This document shows positions 24,030 to 32,526 of a stretch of 64,000 bases of DNA, in pieces. Below the pieces are notes generated by a model that searched no databases, was not told where the DNA came from, and saw nothing but the letters and a program-made list of their open reading frames with translations. How positions within the stretch are numbered: the stretch's first letter is position 1; the number at the start of each line of letters is the position of its first letter. A program made the translations under genes and the position numbers. Origin of the DNA: Parvibaculum sp002684405 (GTDB taxonomy: Bacteria > Pseudomonadota > Alphaproteobacteria > Parvibaculales > Parvibaculaceae); assembly GCA_965140395.1 (NCBI GenBank), contig OZ223207.1:434001-498000 (forward strand), given 5' to 3'.

Positions 24030-26915
24030 TCAGAACGCCATCACCAGCCTTGCCTTGACCGTGTTGTCGTTCGCGTTGTCGCTGAACTGGCCGTCATAGG
24101 ACAGGCCCAGGCTCGTGGAGGCGGACAGCGCGACGCCGAGATCGGCGCCGAGTACCGCCGCGTCGCGCGCGATCGGCGTGCCGGAGACGGTGAAGGGCGT
24201 GCCGCCGCTGAAGGAGGCGGTGGTGTCCGGCGTCAGCTTGCCGAAGCCGTGCCGCCAGCCCGCCGTGCCGGTGAGCCTGACGGGCATGTCGGCCAGCGCG
24301 AAGCCGGTCGAGAGGCGCCCGCCGAGCGTCGTCGAGCCCATGGTCGTGGTGTCGCTGTTCACCGTCAGCGCGCCCGCACCGCCCGTTTCGGTGTAGCCGT
24401 CGGTGCTGATCGACATGATGGCGGCATCCAGGAAGGGCTCATATGTCACCGCGCCGGCGGTGAGCGGATAGCTGGCCTCGCCGAAGAGCTGCGCCGTGCG
24501 GGCGTCGGTCGAGCCCGTCAGATGGTTGCTGAAGAGGCCCGCCACCACGCTGCGCGAGGTGTCGATATTGTGCCAGGTGAAGGACGCGCCGCCGCGCAGG
24601 CCGAGGCCGGAGAGCTCCGTGCCGCTATAGACGCCGAGTTCGTAGCTGTCCACATCCGCCGAAGAGGCCACCGCGTTCTCGTCGAATTTCGAGCGCTGGT
24701 AGCCGGCGAAGACGCCGATGCGCAGATTGTCCGACAGCTGCTTGTCGGCACCGGCGACGAAGCCGCCGCGCCGGCTCTTGAGCTTGGAGGCATTGCCGTC
24801 GCCGTTCGTATGGCCCCAGGCGCCGAAGGTCTGCGCCCAGACGGCGGTGGTCTGGCCGGAGAAGGGGAAGACGGAGGAGCCGTCGCCCGCGTCGGCGACC
24901 ACTTTCGGCGTGGGGCCTGCGCCCTGCCAGCCGAAGACCTTGCGGATATGCGAAAGCACATTGTCGCTGACGAAGTGGCTGCCGCCGAGCAGGCCGGAGA
25001 TCACGCTCGCATTGATTTCGCCGGAGAGATAGTTGAAGGCCGCGCCGGCATTTTCCGGGGTGAGGCCGAGGATCGCGTCATGGATCGGGCTGCCGCTCCC
25101 GAGGCTGTCCAGACCGTTCGCCGCCGCCTGTGCGTTGGGCGTGGTGGCCAGCGCGCTGAAGGCCGTCGCATTGCGTGTGAGGGTGAGCTGGACGTTGGCC
25201 GGGTTGTAGGTGAGTTCCGGCGTGACGAAGGCGTAATAGTCGTAAGACGCGGTGTCGAACGTGCCGCTCACCGTGCCGCCCGAGGTGATGATGGTGTAGG
25301 TTTTCGTCGGCAGGAAATAGCCGTTTGTCAGCACCACATCGCCGCCATTGATGACCACATTGCCGGCCGCTGCCAGCGTGTCGGTGGTCGCCCCGTCGCT
25401 TGCGGCTTCGATGTTGAAGGTCGAGCCGCCGTTGAAGGTGAAGTTGCCGCCGACATTCAGCGTGCCGACGCTCTGGCCCGGCGAGAGGATGCCGCTGTCG
25501 ACCACATTGCCGCCGATCGTGCCCGTACCGGCGAGCGTCGCGCCGGACAGCAGATTGAGCGTGGAGGTGCCGTCGCCCAGCGTGCCATTGACGATCAGCG
25601 TGCCGCCCTCGACGTCGGTCGTGCCGGTGAAGCCCGTGCTTGCGCCCGTCAGGATCGTCGTGCCCGCCACCTGGTCGATAGCCCCGGTGCCGGTGAAGAC
25701 GGACGAGAAGGAGAGGTCGTCGCTCGTATGGTTGAAGACGACCGTGCCGGTGCCGTCGCCGAAGACGATGGCCGGCGCGGTGATGATGCCCGCTTTTGCC
25801 GCGGCATTGCCTTTCTTGGCACCGATGGAGAGCGTGCCCGTGCTGCCCACCCAGGTTGCGATGCGCAGCTCGTTATCGACTTTGAGTTCCGCGCCGTCGG
25901 TCACCAGCACATTGGAGTCGCCTGCATAGGAGACATAGAAGTTGCCGAGTGCGCCGACGGAGGGCGTCGCGACCGAGTGGAACAATGTGCCCGCGCCGGT
26001 CAGGGTCATGGTGCCGGTCGAGCCGGTGTCCAGGCCGGTGATGCCGGTGGCGGTATTGATCACGGCGCCGTCCGACACGGTAAGCTCGCCCGTCCCCCCG
26101 GTACCCGACCCGCCGCCGATATAGACGCGCACGATCGAGTTCCAGACCGTGCCCTGTCCCGTCACCGTCATGTCGACCTGGTCGGCCGGGTCGTTGCCGA
26201 GATAGGCGCCGTCGGTATTCAGCGTCGCGCCGTCGGAGAGCAGCAGGGTGCCGCCGCCGGCGGAGATCCAGGCGCCGTTTTCCGGATCGCCCGGATTGCT
26301 GAGCGTGACCTCGGTGTCCGTGCCGGTAATGGTCACATCGGAGCCGCCGGACATATAGAGGCCGATGTTCAGCAGGTTGGCGATGGCGCCGTCGGAAATG
26401 GTGAGCTTGTCGGTTGCGCTGTTGTCGAGCCCCATATTCACGCCTGCCGTATTCGTCCAGCTCGTGCCTGGGCCCGTCACCGTCAGCGAACTGCTTTTGG
26501 CGTTCATGTAGAGATTCGTCGTTTGCAGCGTACCGCCGGAGGTGACGTTGATCGCGCCCGCGCCCGTATCGCCGACATAGGCGTTGCCGTTATCGGTATA
26601 GGTCGCGCCCGTGCCCGTTACGTTGATCGTGCCGGTTGCCGTCGGGTCGTTGCCCAGGCTCGTGCCTGTCGCGCTGGCGGAGCCGGTGGTCAGCGTGTTG
26701 CCTGCATTGACGTTGATCGTGCCGGTCTCGCCCGCCGCATTGCCCGCATTGACCCGGTCGTAGGTTTCGTCGCCGTTGACGGTGTAGGTCTGTCCGGGCG
26801 TGCCGCTCACGTCGAGATTGGCCGCTATCGCGGTTGCCGAAGCGGAAAGCAGAAGGCCCCCCGTCCATGCGGCGATGGAAAGCGTGCGGATGGTTGCGGA
26901 ATGTCTGGCAGTCAC
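24030..26915 (-). CDS. Autotransporter (type Va) with T5SS/PEP-CTERM-associated repeats
   Basis: The protein has 961 residues. A signal peptide (1 to about 31, ending 'AIAA') leads into a long Gly/Thr/Asn-rich beta-helical passenger. The passenger is built from roughly 45-60-residue repeats with phrases such as 'TGPGTSWTN', 'TGQGTVWNS', 'TGAGTLFHS' and 'LTVSDGAVINT', the pattern of T5SS/PEP-CTERM-associated repeats. An 'autotransporter-associated beta strand' segment follows, around 'TTILTGASTGFTGTTDVEGG' (residues 415-435). The last 270 or so residues form the outer-membrane beta-barrel, ending in Phe ('KARLVMAF'). It is likely a surface adhesin or biofilm factor. It is divergent from panD across a 426-base AT-rich spacer. 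Confidence 0.92.
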   Translation of the reverse strand: MTARHSATIRTLSIAAWTGGLLLSASATAIAANLDVSGTPGQTYTVNGDETYDRVNAGNAAGETGTINVNAGNTLTTGSASATGTSLGNDPTATGTINVTGTGATYTDNGNAYVGDTGAGAINVTSGGTLQTTNLYMNAKSSSLTVTGPGTSWTNTAGVNMGLDNSATDKLTISDGAIANLLNIGLYMSGGSDVTITGTDTEVTLSNPGDPENGAWISAGGGTLLLSDGATLNTDGAYLGNDPADQVDMTVTGQGTVWNSIVRVYIGGGSGTGGTGELTVSDGAVINTATGITGLDTGSTGTMTLTGAGTLFHSVATPSVGALGNFYVSYAGDSNVLVTDGAELKVDNELRIATWVGSTGTLSIGAKKGNAAAKAGIITAPAIVFGDGTGTVVFNHTSDDLSFSSVFTGTGAIDQVAGTTILTGASTGFTGTTDVEGGTLIVNGTLGDGTSTLNLLSGATLAGTGTIGGNVVDSGILSPGQSVGTLNVGGNFTFNGGSTFNIEAASDGATTDTLAAAGNVVINGGDVVLTNGYFLPTKTYTIITSGGTVSGTFDTASYDYYAFVTPELTYNPANVQLTLTRNATAFSALATTPNAQAAANGLDSLGSGSPIHDAILGLTPENAGAAFNYLSGEINASVISGLLGGSHFVSDNVLSHIRKVFGWQGAGPTPKVVADAGDGSSVFPFSGQTTAVWAQTFGAWGHTNGDGNASKLKSRRGGFVAGADKQLSDNLRIGVFAGYQRSKFDENAVASSADVDSYELGVYSGTELSGLGLRGGASFTWHNIDTSRSVVAGLFSNHLTGSTDARTAQLFGEASYPLTAGAVTYEPFLDAAIMSISTDGYTETGGAGALTVNSDTTTMGSTTLGGRLSTGFALADMPVRLTGTAGWRHGFGKLTPDTTASFSGGTPFTVSGTPIARDAAVLGADLGVALSASTSLGLSYDGQFSDNANDNTVKARLVMAF

Positions 26916-27341
26916 GATGTCCCCCTTATGCGGCGAGGACGCGCCTCGCTCATTTATTTGCTGTCAGCGATTCGGCCGGTTGTTGCGAAGGGCAGGCCTA
27001 CGAGCTGCTCGTTCGCGTTCCGGAAAGGAATGGCTGCCGCGGGGGCGGGGCCGTTGGCACCGGGGAATCGATATTTGGCGATAATTCTGCGAGTCATAGA
27101 ATTCGTCAAACGAATATTGTTTCGAAAAGAACCTACATTTGAGAAGCGTTATCAATCTCCAAAACGATTGTGATTTGTGCATGTTTTCGTATAGGGGTTT
27201 TTACTTATAAGGGGCAGGGAAAGTCACGGAAATCCCCGGGAAAACCGGCCCGGCAGCGGCTCGGATGGTGCATGGACTTCTTTTCCCTCATCGGCTAAAA
27301 CGCGCGGCCATATTGGTCCGTTCGGGAGGGAGTTGGCCCCC
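26916..27341. other. Intergenic region between divergent autotransporter and panD, with palindromes
   Basis: No gene is seen in these 426 bases. The stretch 27085-27215 is markedly AT-rich for this genome. It contains the inverted repeat ATTCG-TCAAA-CGAAT at 27101-27115 and a TTTCGAAA palindrome just after it. This is a probable regulated promoter for the autotransporter. The regulator cannot be named. Confidence 0.55.
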
Positions 27342-27704
27342 ATGATCCTCACCATGCTCAAGGCGAAGCTGCATCGCGCCACGGTTACGCAGTGCGACCT
27401 TCACTATGTCGGTTCCATTTCCATCGACAAGGATCTGCTGGCCGCCAGCGGCATTCTGCCGAACGAGCAGGTGGATGTGCTGAACATCACCAATGGCGAG
27501 CGGCTGACCACCTATGCGATCGAGGCGCCCGCGGGCTCCGGCATGATCGGCCTCAACGGCGCCGCCGCGCACAAGGCCGATGCCGGCGACCTGGTGATTA
27601 TCGTGTCCTATGCGCAGATGTCGGATGAGGAAGCGAAAAGCTGGGAGCCGAGTGTCATCCAGCTGGGCGAGGGCAATCGCATTCTGGAGCCTGTCGAGGC
27701 GTGA
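27342..27704 (+). CDS. panD: Aspartate 1-decarboxylase (pyruvoyl-dependent)
   Basis: The 120-residue proenzyme self-cleaves between Gly24 and Ser25 ('LHYVGSISID') to form the pyruvoyl cofactor. It then makes beta-alanine for pantothenate and CoA. The start at 27342 gives 'MILTMLKAKLHRATVTQCDLHY' in parts and places the cleavage site at the same residue number as in the E. coli enzyme. GGAGGGAG lies about 9 bases upstream. Other conserved parts are 'ITNGERLTTYAIEAP' and 'GMIGLNGAAAHKADAGDLVIIVSYA'. No other pantothenate genes are near. Confidence 0.96.
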   Translation: MILTMLKAKLHRATVTQCDLHYVGSISIDKDLLAASGILPNEQVDVLNITNGERLTTYAIEAPAGSGMIGLNGAAAHKADAGDLVIIVSYAQMSDEEAKSWEPSVIQLGEGNRILEPVEA

Positions 27705-27717
27705 GGCTGACCTGAAC

Positions 27718-27801
27718 CGTCATTGCGAGCGTAAGCGACGCAATCCAGAGGCCGCACGCTCAGGACTGGATTGCTTCGTCGCTTTGCTCCTTGCAATGAC
27801 G
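27718..27801. repeat. Inverted pair of dispersed palindromes (copies 11 and 12)
   Basis: Copy 11 (27718-27750) reads CGTCATTGCGAGC...GCAATCCAG. Copy 12 (27766-27801) is its inverted relative, CTGGATTGC...GCAATGACG. This stem type (TTGCG/CGCAA) is the version most widely seen in bacteria generally. The pair sits between the convergent panD and arsM genes. Confidence 0.8.
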
Positions 27802-27809
27802 CCGCGGAC

Positions 27810-28862
27810 TTAGCAACAAGCTCCCGAGGTTTCCCCGTCCGCCGCGCCGCCCGTGAACGGGATATTCGTGCCGCAGCCGGGGAAGATGCCGTAATGCGTG
27901 CCGAAATCCCCGATGAAGTCGAAATGCGGCGCGAAGCGGCTCTCCTTCAGCATACGGAAGGTGTTGCCGCAGACCGGGAAGACGCGGCCCTTTTCGATCA
28001 CGTGATGATTGTCGAGTGTGAAGCGGTGTTCGGCATGGCGGACGCCGCCCTTGTAGATCACCGCCTGGCCGTAATCCTCGCATGAGCCTTCCAGCCCTTC
28101 GATCTTGAACAGGCGATAGGTCGCGGAGTGGAATGACACCCCGCCGAGCTTTTCCGCAATCGCCGGGTCGCCGATGGCAAGCGGGCGGTCGGTGACGAGG
28201 CGCGGATCGGCAAAGCCCGCCTGTTTTGCGAGCGTGAGGAAGTCGTTCCAGTAGAGCGCCCCCGCGAGGCATTCGCCCAGCAGCACCGGGTCGTCGCGGA
28301 GACGCGCGTCGAGCCGGCGGTCGGCATAGACGTCCGAGAAATAGATCTCGCCGCCGGGCTTCAGCAGGCGGTAGGCGCCTTTCAGCACCGCCTCCTTGTC
28401 GGGCGAGAGATTGATGACGCAGTTCGAGACGATGATGTCGAGCGAGCCGGGCGCGATGTCGAGTGCGTCCAGCCCTTCGATATAGCCGTCGAGGAAGCGT
28501 GTGTTCGGCGCATCGTAGCCGAAGCGCGCCGCATGCCATTGTTCATGTTCGCGGGCGAGGCCGATCTGTTCCGCCGTCATGTCCACGCCGGTTACCGATC
28601 CAGTCGGCCCGACGAGCTTTGCCAGCGCGAAGACGTCGCGCCCCGTGCCGCAGCCGAGATCGAGCACATGCGCGCCTTCGAGCTTTTCCGGCACGACGAG
28701 GCCGCAACCGTAATAGCGCGCCGTCACGTCGGGGTGGATTTCGCTCAGCACGGTGCGGATATGGGGCGGGATCGCGTCGAGATCGCAGCAGGCATCCGTC
28801 TTGAGGTCGTCGGACCCCTTGAGCGTCCGCCCGTAATATTCCTTCACCATCTCGATCGACAT
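27810..28862 (-). CDS. arsM: Arsenite S-adenosylmethionine methyltransferase
   Basis: The 350-residue enzyme methylates trivalent arsenic. The SAM-binding motif is 'VLDLGCGTGRDVFALAKLVG'. The conserved arsenic-binding cysteines appear in 'LKTDACC', 'YYGCGLV', 'IIVSNCVINLSPDK' and 'LGECLAGALYW'. The C-terminal extension ends 'GCGTNIPFTGG...SGACC', as in bacterial ArsM proteins. The ATG at 28862 ('MSIEMVKEYYG') is preferred to one five codons upstream because the family starts there. No arsR, arsB or arsC genes are nearby, so this is a stand-alone detoxification gene. Confidence 0.9.
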   Translation of the reverse strand: MSIEMVKEYYGRTLKGSDDLKTDACCDLDAIPPHIRTVLSEIHPDVTARYYGCGLVVPEKLEGAHVLDLGCGTGRDVFALAKLVGPTGSVTGVDMTAEQIGLAREHEQWHAARFGYDAPNTRFLDGYIEGLDALDIAPGSLDIIVSNCVINLSPDKEAVLKGAYRLLKPGGEIYFSDVYADRRLDARLRDDPVLLGECLAGALYWNDFLTLAKQAGFADPRLVTDRPLAIGDPAIAEKLGGVSFHSATYRLFKIEGLEGSCEDYGQAVIYKGGVRHAEHRFTLDNHHVIEKGRVFPVCGNTFRMLKESRFAPHFDFIGDFGTHYGIFPGCGTNIPFTGGAADGETSGACC

Positions 28863-28875
28863 GCCACGACTCCGC

Positions 28876-28911
28876 AAAAGAAAACCGGCCCCATGTTGAA
28901 ACGGGGCCGGT
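28876..28911 (-). terminator. Rho-independent terminator of the SIMPL gene
   Basis: ACCGGCCCC (28884-28892) and GGGGCCGGT (28903-28911). On the reverse strand it is followed by a T-rich run. It separates the SIMPL gene from arsM. Confidence 0.82.
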
Positions 28912-28960
28912 CATCCGTCCAATCACGCCTGCGTGTGCGGGATCAGATTTTTGTTTGTCG

Positions 28961-29001
28961 CGTTTTCGCCGGAAAACCGGTGTCCACTTTTCCGGAAAAC
29001 G
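28961..29001. repeat. Inverted repeat of a type common in alphaproteobacteria
   Basis: CGTTTTCGCCGGAAAA at 28961-28976 is mirrored by TTTTCCGGAAAACG at 28988-29001, with a short GGTGTCCAC-type centre. I recall similar sequences as scattered intergenic repeats in Hyphomicrobiales. It ends right at the stop of the SIMPL gene. Confidence 0.6.
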
Positions 29002-29003
29002 CT

Positions 29004-29747
29004 CTAGTCGATCTCGATCGTCATCGAGACATTGGCCGAGACCGTCTGCTCGCCCGCGGCGATCGGCACGGAGGAGGCGCGCGCTTCCATCATGTCGGCC
29101 TTCATATAGACGGGCGAGGGCATGGAGCTGCCGCTTTCCTGAATGGTGAGGATGCGTCCCACCGAGACGCCGGAGGCGCCCGCCAGGAGCTTGGCCTTGT
29201 GCAGCGCGTCCTTCACCGCGGCCTTGCGGGCTTCGTCTTCGAGCTTGGCCGTGTCGTCGATGGAAAAGCGGATGCCGCTCATCCGGTTCGAGCCGAGAGA
29301 GACGGTCTTGTCGAGAATGTCGCCCAGTTTCGTCAGGTCGCGGACGATCACGGCGAGCTGGTTCGTCACCCGGTAGCCGATGACTTTCGGCGCGTTGTCG
29401 GTGGTCTTGTCGTTGCGATAGACGGGATAGATGGAAAACTGCGAGGTCTGCAAATCCTTCTTCGCGATCCCCATTTCCTTCAGCCCGTCCAGCACCTTCT
29501 GCATGGCTTGCGTGTTGGCGTCCAGCGCCGCGCGGGCCGTGTCGGCCTCGCTCGTCACGCCGGTCTGGATGGAGGCCATGTCGGGTTCGGCCTGCACCTC
29601 GCCATGGCCCGTCACGGAGATGGTGCGCGGCGTTGCGTCGGCATCGTCGGCGGCCTGCGCGGCGAGCGGAAAGAGGGACGCGGCGGCCAGCACCGCGGCG
29701 AGGAAAAGAGGGTGGAAGCCTGTGGAACGATTGCCATGGGCGGCCAT
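29004..29747 (-). CDS. SIMPL (DUF541) domain periplasmic protein
   Basis: The 247-residue protein has a signal peptide (1 to about 32, ending 'AAQA'). It then carries the SIMPL/DUF541 domain: 'RTISVTGHGEVQAEPDMASIQTGV', 'LKEMGIAKKDLQTSQFSIYPVY', 'GYRVTNQLAVIVRDLTKLGDILDKTVSLGSNRMSGIRFSIDD' (in parts) and the late 'IPIAAGEQTVSANVSMTIEI'-type strand. The family forms large periplasmic or outer-membrane assemblies (BP26 in Brucella), and the function is largely unknown. It appears monocistronic with its own terminator. Confidence 0.9.
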   Translation of the reverse strand: MAAHGNRSTGFHPLFLAAVLAAASLFPLAAQAADDADATPRTISVTGHGEVQAEPDMASIQTGVTSEADTARAALDANTQAMQKVLDGLKEMGIAKKDLQTSQFSIYPVYRNDKTTDNAPKVIGYRVTNQLAVIVRDLTKLGDILDKTVSLGSNRMSGIRFSIDDTAKLEDEARKAAVKDALHKAKLLAGASGVSVGRILTIQESGSSMPSPVYMKADMMEARASSVPIAAGEQTVSANVSMTIEID

Positions 29748-29828
29748 GACGTCTCCTTGTCGTTGATGTCTTCTGAGTACCCTTGAGCGTAACGCTCTCT
29801 CCCAATCGGGGCAAAATTGCGGCGGGGT

Positions 29829-30746
29829 TCACGCCGCCGGGCGTCTTTTGCCCTTGCGCCGGGGCGGCGGCGTTGCGTCCGCCGCCATTTCCCGCGTCAG
29901 CGCCAGCAGTTCGTTCATGGAGCGGGTTTCGGGCATGTCGCGCCGCCGGATGAAGAAAGTCGGCACGCGGGCATAGCGGGGGCCGAGCGGGACGATCCTG
30001 ATGCCCGCCGCATAGATGGAGGCGCGCGCCGCCGCTTCCGGCACCAGGCTCCGGCCAAGCCCCGCCGCCACGCAGCCCATGATCGCGTCGAGCGATCCGA
30101 ACTCCATGATCTCCGGCGGTTCGCCCGCCTCCTCGCGCATCCATTGCTCCGCCATCTGACGATAGGAGCAGCCATGCCCGAAGACGAGCAGGGTGTTGTT
30201 TTGCCGGTCGGGATTTTGCGGTTCGACGATCACCATCGTCTCGTCGAAAGCGGGAAGGGCCTCGATCTCGTCGGGCCAGGGCGTTCCGTCAGGGGTGCTG
30301 GAGACGAACGCACCGTCGATCCGCCGGTCCGTCACCGCGTCGAGAAGCGAGAGCGAGTTGCCCGTCATCAGCGAGAGGGCGAGGCCCGGCAGCTTTTCCT
30401 TCAGCCGCGCGATGAGGCCCGGCACGCGGATCGCCGCCGCCGTCTCCATCGCACCGAGCCTGAGCGGCGCGTTCAGGCCGTCGGCTTCCTGCACGGCATG
30501 GCGGGCGCGTCTCAGCAAATCGTCATTCTGTTCGGCAAAAGGCAGCAGCGCTTCGCCCGCCCGCGTCAGGCGCATGCCCCGGCTGTGGCGGAAGAAGAGG
30601 GGCGTCTCCAGCCGCGCCTCCATCTGGCGGATGCGCGCCGTCACATTGGAGGGCACGCAGTTCAGCTCCGCCGCCGCGCCCGCAATACTGCCCGTTATCG
30701 CCACGGCCCGGAAGAAACGAAGATCTGTGCTGTCCATAAGGGTCAA
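29829..30746 (-). CDS. LysR family transcriptional regulator
   Basis: The 305-residue protein has an N-terminal winged HTH (residues 5-65: 'LRFFRAVAITGSIAGAAAELNCVPSNVTARIRQMEARLETPLFFRHSRGMRLTRAG' in parts) and a periplasmic-binding-like effector domain ('APLRLGAMETAAAIRVPGLIARL'). A basic tail 'PPPRRKGKRRPAA' closes it. It is divergent from a YbfB/YjiJ-type MFS transporter across 98 bases, the classical LysR layout. It therefore probably autoregulates and controls the transporter. The inducer is unknown. Confidence 0.93.
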   Translation of the reverse strand: MTLMDSTDLRFFRAVAITGSIAGAAAELNCVPSNVTARIRQMEARLETPLFFRHSRGMRLTRAGEALLPFAEQNDDLLRRARHAVQEADGLNAPLRLGAMETAAAIRVPGLIARLKEKLPGLALSLMTGNSLSLLDAVTDRRIDGAFVSSTPDGTPWPDEIEALPAFDETMVIVEPQNPDRQNNTLLVFGHGCSYRQMAEQWMREEAGEPPEIMEFGSLDAIMGCVAAGLGRSLVPEAAARASIYAAGIRIVPLGPRYARVPTFFIRRRDMPETRSMNELLALTREMAADATPPPRRKGKRRPAA

Positions 30747-30844
30747 TTTATGAGAATGCTTTGGTCAGAACAATTCAATTTTAATGATGCATTCTGTCTC
30801 CTATCTCTCCGCCATCGGTAAGGATTTGAGCGGGAGCGGATGAG

Positions 30845-32083
30845 ATGAGCGGGATCGATGCCGCCGAAAGGCGGGAACGCAGCCATTGGCACGACCTTGC
30901 AGGCGCGGCGCTGCTGCTTGCCGTGGCCATGGGCATCGGGCGCTTCGCCTTCACGCCCATCCTGCCGGATATGACGGCGGCGGGCGTCCTCGATACCGGA
31001 TCGGCGGGTCTCGTCGCGGCAGCCAATTTCGTCGGCTATCTCGTCGGCGCGCTCACCACCGGCCCGGTGGAGCGGCGCTTTGGCGCGGGGCCCGTGCTGG
31101 CGCTTTCCGTCGCGCTGACAGCGATCCTCAGCCTTGCGATGGGCTGGCCGCAGGCGCCGCTTGCCTGGTGGCTGGCGGTGCGCTTTCTCGCAGGCGTTGC
31201 CAGCGGCTGGCTCCTCGTCACCATCTCCGCCATGCTTTTCGAGCGGCTGGCCGAGCGCGACGTGAGCCATCTTGCCGGGCTCGCCTTCGGCGGCGTCGGG
31301 ATCGGCATGATGTTGTCTGCGATCTATGTGCGAGAGGCGGGCCAAGGCTGGATTGTGCAGGGATTTATAGGGCAGGGCTGGGCCGCCGAGTGGATCGGCA
31401 TGGGCGTCCTCGCCGCCATCCTCTCCCTGCCGGGCCTCCTGCTGCTGGGCCGTGTGAAGCCGTTTCCGCCGCGCGTGCCCCATCCGCAAGGCGATGCGCA
31501 TGAAACCGCCCGCACAGGCTTTCGGCTGCTCGCCGCCGCCTATTTTCTGGAAGGGCTCGGCTATATCGTCACCGGCACGTTCATGGTCGCCGTCTTTCGC
31601 GCGACCCCCGCGCTGTCAGTTTACGCCGACAATATCTGGCTCATCGCGGGCGCGGCGGCGGTGCCGTCCTGCCTCGTCTGGACGCTTTTGGCCGCGCGGG
31701 TGGGGTTCGCCCGCGCGCTCACCGCGGCGCTTCTTCTGCAATCCGTCGGCATCGTGCTCCCCGTCGTGACAGGCAACGGCATCGCGGCCATCGCCTCCGC
31801 CGTGCTTTTCGGCGGCACCTTCATGGGTATTGCTACGCTCGCCGTCGGCTTCGGGCGTCAGCTCGCGCCGCATGATGCCGCGCGCGCCATCGGCACGCTG
31901 ACCGCGCTTTTCGGTGTGGGCCAGATCATAGGCCCGCTGGCCGGGAGCTGGCTGGCGCAGATGAGCGGAGGTTTCGCCTGGCCCCTCGTGACGGCATCCG
32001 GCGCGGTGGCGCTTGCGGCCCTTCTGCTTCTTCCGCTTTGCGAATTCTGCTATATGCAGAATCGCGAAGGAGGGGGCCTGTAG
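30845..32083 (+). CDS. YbfB/YjiJ family MFS transporter
   Basis: The 412-residue inner-membrane protein has about 12 hydrophobic segments. The opening 'LLLAVAMGIGRFAFTPILPDMTAAG' is the hallmark of the YbfB/YjiJ branch of the major facilitator superfamily. The substrate is unknown. The divergent LysR gene is its likely regulator. The coding sequence ends with a TAG that lies inside the following tRNA gene (stop at 32081-32083, tRNA from 32074), so message and tRNA overlap by 10 bases. Confidence 0.92.
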   Translation: MSGIDAAERRERSHWHDLAGAALLLAVAMGIGRFAFTPILPDMTAAGVLDTGSAGLVAAANFVGYLVGALTTGPVERRFGAGPVLALSVALTAILSLAMGWPQAPLAWWLAVRFLAGVASGWLLVTISAMLFERLAERDVSHLAGLAFGGVGIGMMLSAIYVREAGQGWIVQGFIGQGWAAEWIGMGVLAAILSLPGLLLLGRVKPFPPRVPHPQGDAHETARTGFRLLAAAYFLEGLGYIVTGTFMVAVFRATPALSVYADNIWLIAGAAAVPSCLVWTLLAARVGFARALTAALLLQSVGIVLPVVTGNGIAAIASAVLFGGTFMGIATLAVGFGRQLAPHDAARAIGTLTALFGVGQIIGPLAGSWLAQMSGGFAWPLVTASGAVALAALLLLPLCEFCYMQNREGGGL

Positions 32084-32150
32084 CTCAGTTGGTTAGAGCG
32101 AACCGCTCATAACGGTTTGGTCGCAGGTTCGAGTCCTGCCGGGCCCACCA
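32074..32150 (+). tRNA. tRNA with CAT anticodon (probably tRNA-Ile2, otherwise tRNA-Met)
   Basis: The 77-base cloverleaf has the 7-bp acceptor GGGCCTG/CGGGCCC, the D-arm 'TAGCTCAGTTGGTTAGAGC', the anticodon loop CTCATAA, the T-arm 'GGTTCGAGTCC' and an encoded 3' CCA. The variable region 'TTGGTCGC' resembles the lysidine-modified minor isoleucine tRNA rather than elongator Met, but the anticodon alone cannot decide. Its first 10 bases overlap the end of the MFS gene, and a GIY-YIG element begins 10 bases after the CCA. Confidence 0.93.
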
Positions 32151-32160
32151 CCCTTCGCCC

Positions 32161-32209
32161 TGACGGGCTTTGGGTGGCTTACGCCACCCGGAAACGGAAG
32201 GGGGAAGGG
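32161..32209 (+). repeat. Left 49-bp direct repeat of GIY-YIG unit 2
   Basis: It contains the hairpin GGGTGGC-TTAC-GCCACCC followed by the purine-rich GGAAGGGGGAAGGG. It is identical to 32527-32575 at 47 of 49 positions, in the same orientation. It starts 10 bases after the tRNA 3' end. Confidence 0.9.
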
Positions 32210-32248
32210 TGTCGCCCGAAGCCTTGGCGAAGGGGGACCGGACACGGC

Positions 32249-32491
32249 ATGCATTATGTCTATCTTATTCGCAGTATCGCTTCGCCTGGGCGGACCTATA
32301 TCGGTTTCACTGGCGATTTGAAGAAGCGTCTCGATACGCACAATAGCGGCGGTTCTCCCCACACATCGAAATACCGACCTTGGGAGCTCGTTTCATATCA
32401 CGCCTTTGCAGATGAACGCCGTGCGCGTGAGTTTGAGCACTACCTCAAATCCGGCTCGGGGCAGGCGTTCGCTCGCAAGCGTTTCTGGTAA
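32249..32491 (+). CDS. GIY-YIG domain endonuclease, gene framed by direct repeats
   Basis: This 80-residue stand-alone nuclease has 'HYVYLIRS' (GIY-equivalent), 'RTYIGFT' (YIG-equivalent), 'DLKKRLDTHNSG' with the catalytic Arg, and 'AFADERRAREFEHYLKSGSGQAFARKRFW' (in parts) containing the conserved Glu. It is a different subfamily from the nuclease at 5020-5355, being shorter and ending 'RKRF'. The ATG at 32249 is used because the frame upstream runs through the tRNA and repeat. The G+C content is visibly lower than in neighbouring genes. The gene and its two 49-bp repeats make a 415-base unit (32161-32575) placed just downstream of a tRNA. Confidence 0.85.
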   Translation: MHYVYLIRSIASPGRTYIGFTGDLKKRLDTHNSGGSPHTSKYRPWELVSYHAFADERRAREFEHYLKSGSGQAFARKRFW

Positions 32492-32526
32492 CTGAGATTG
32501 TTTTGGCAAAAGCTGTCAGGCGAAGC

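Noticed and set aside
24249..27173. A 974-codon open frame opposite the autotransporter
   Set aside because: Mirror of the repetitive passenger domain. No start signal and no recognisable domain.
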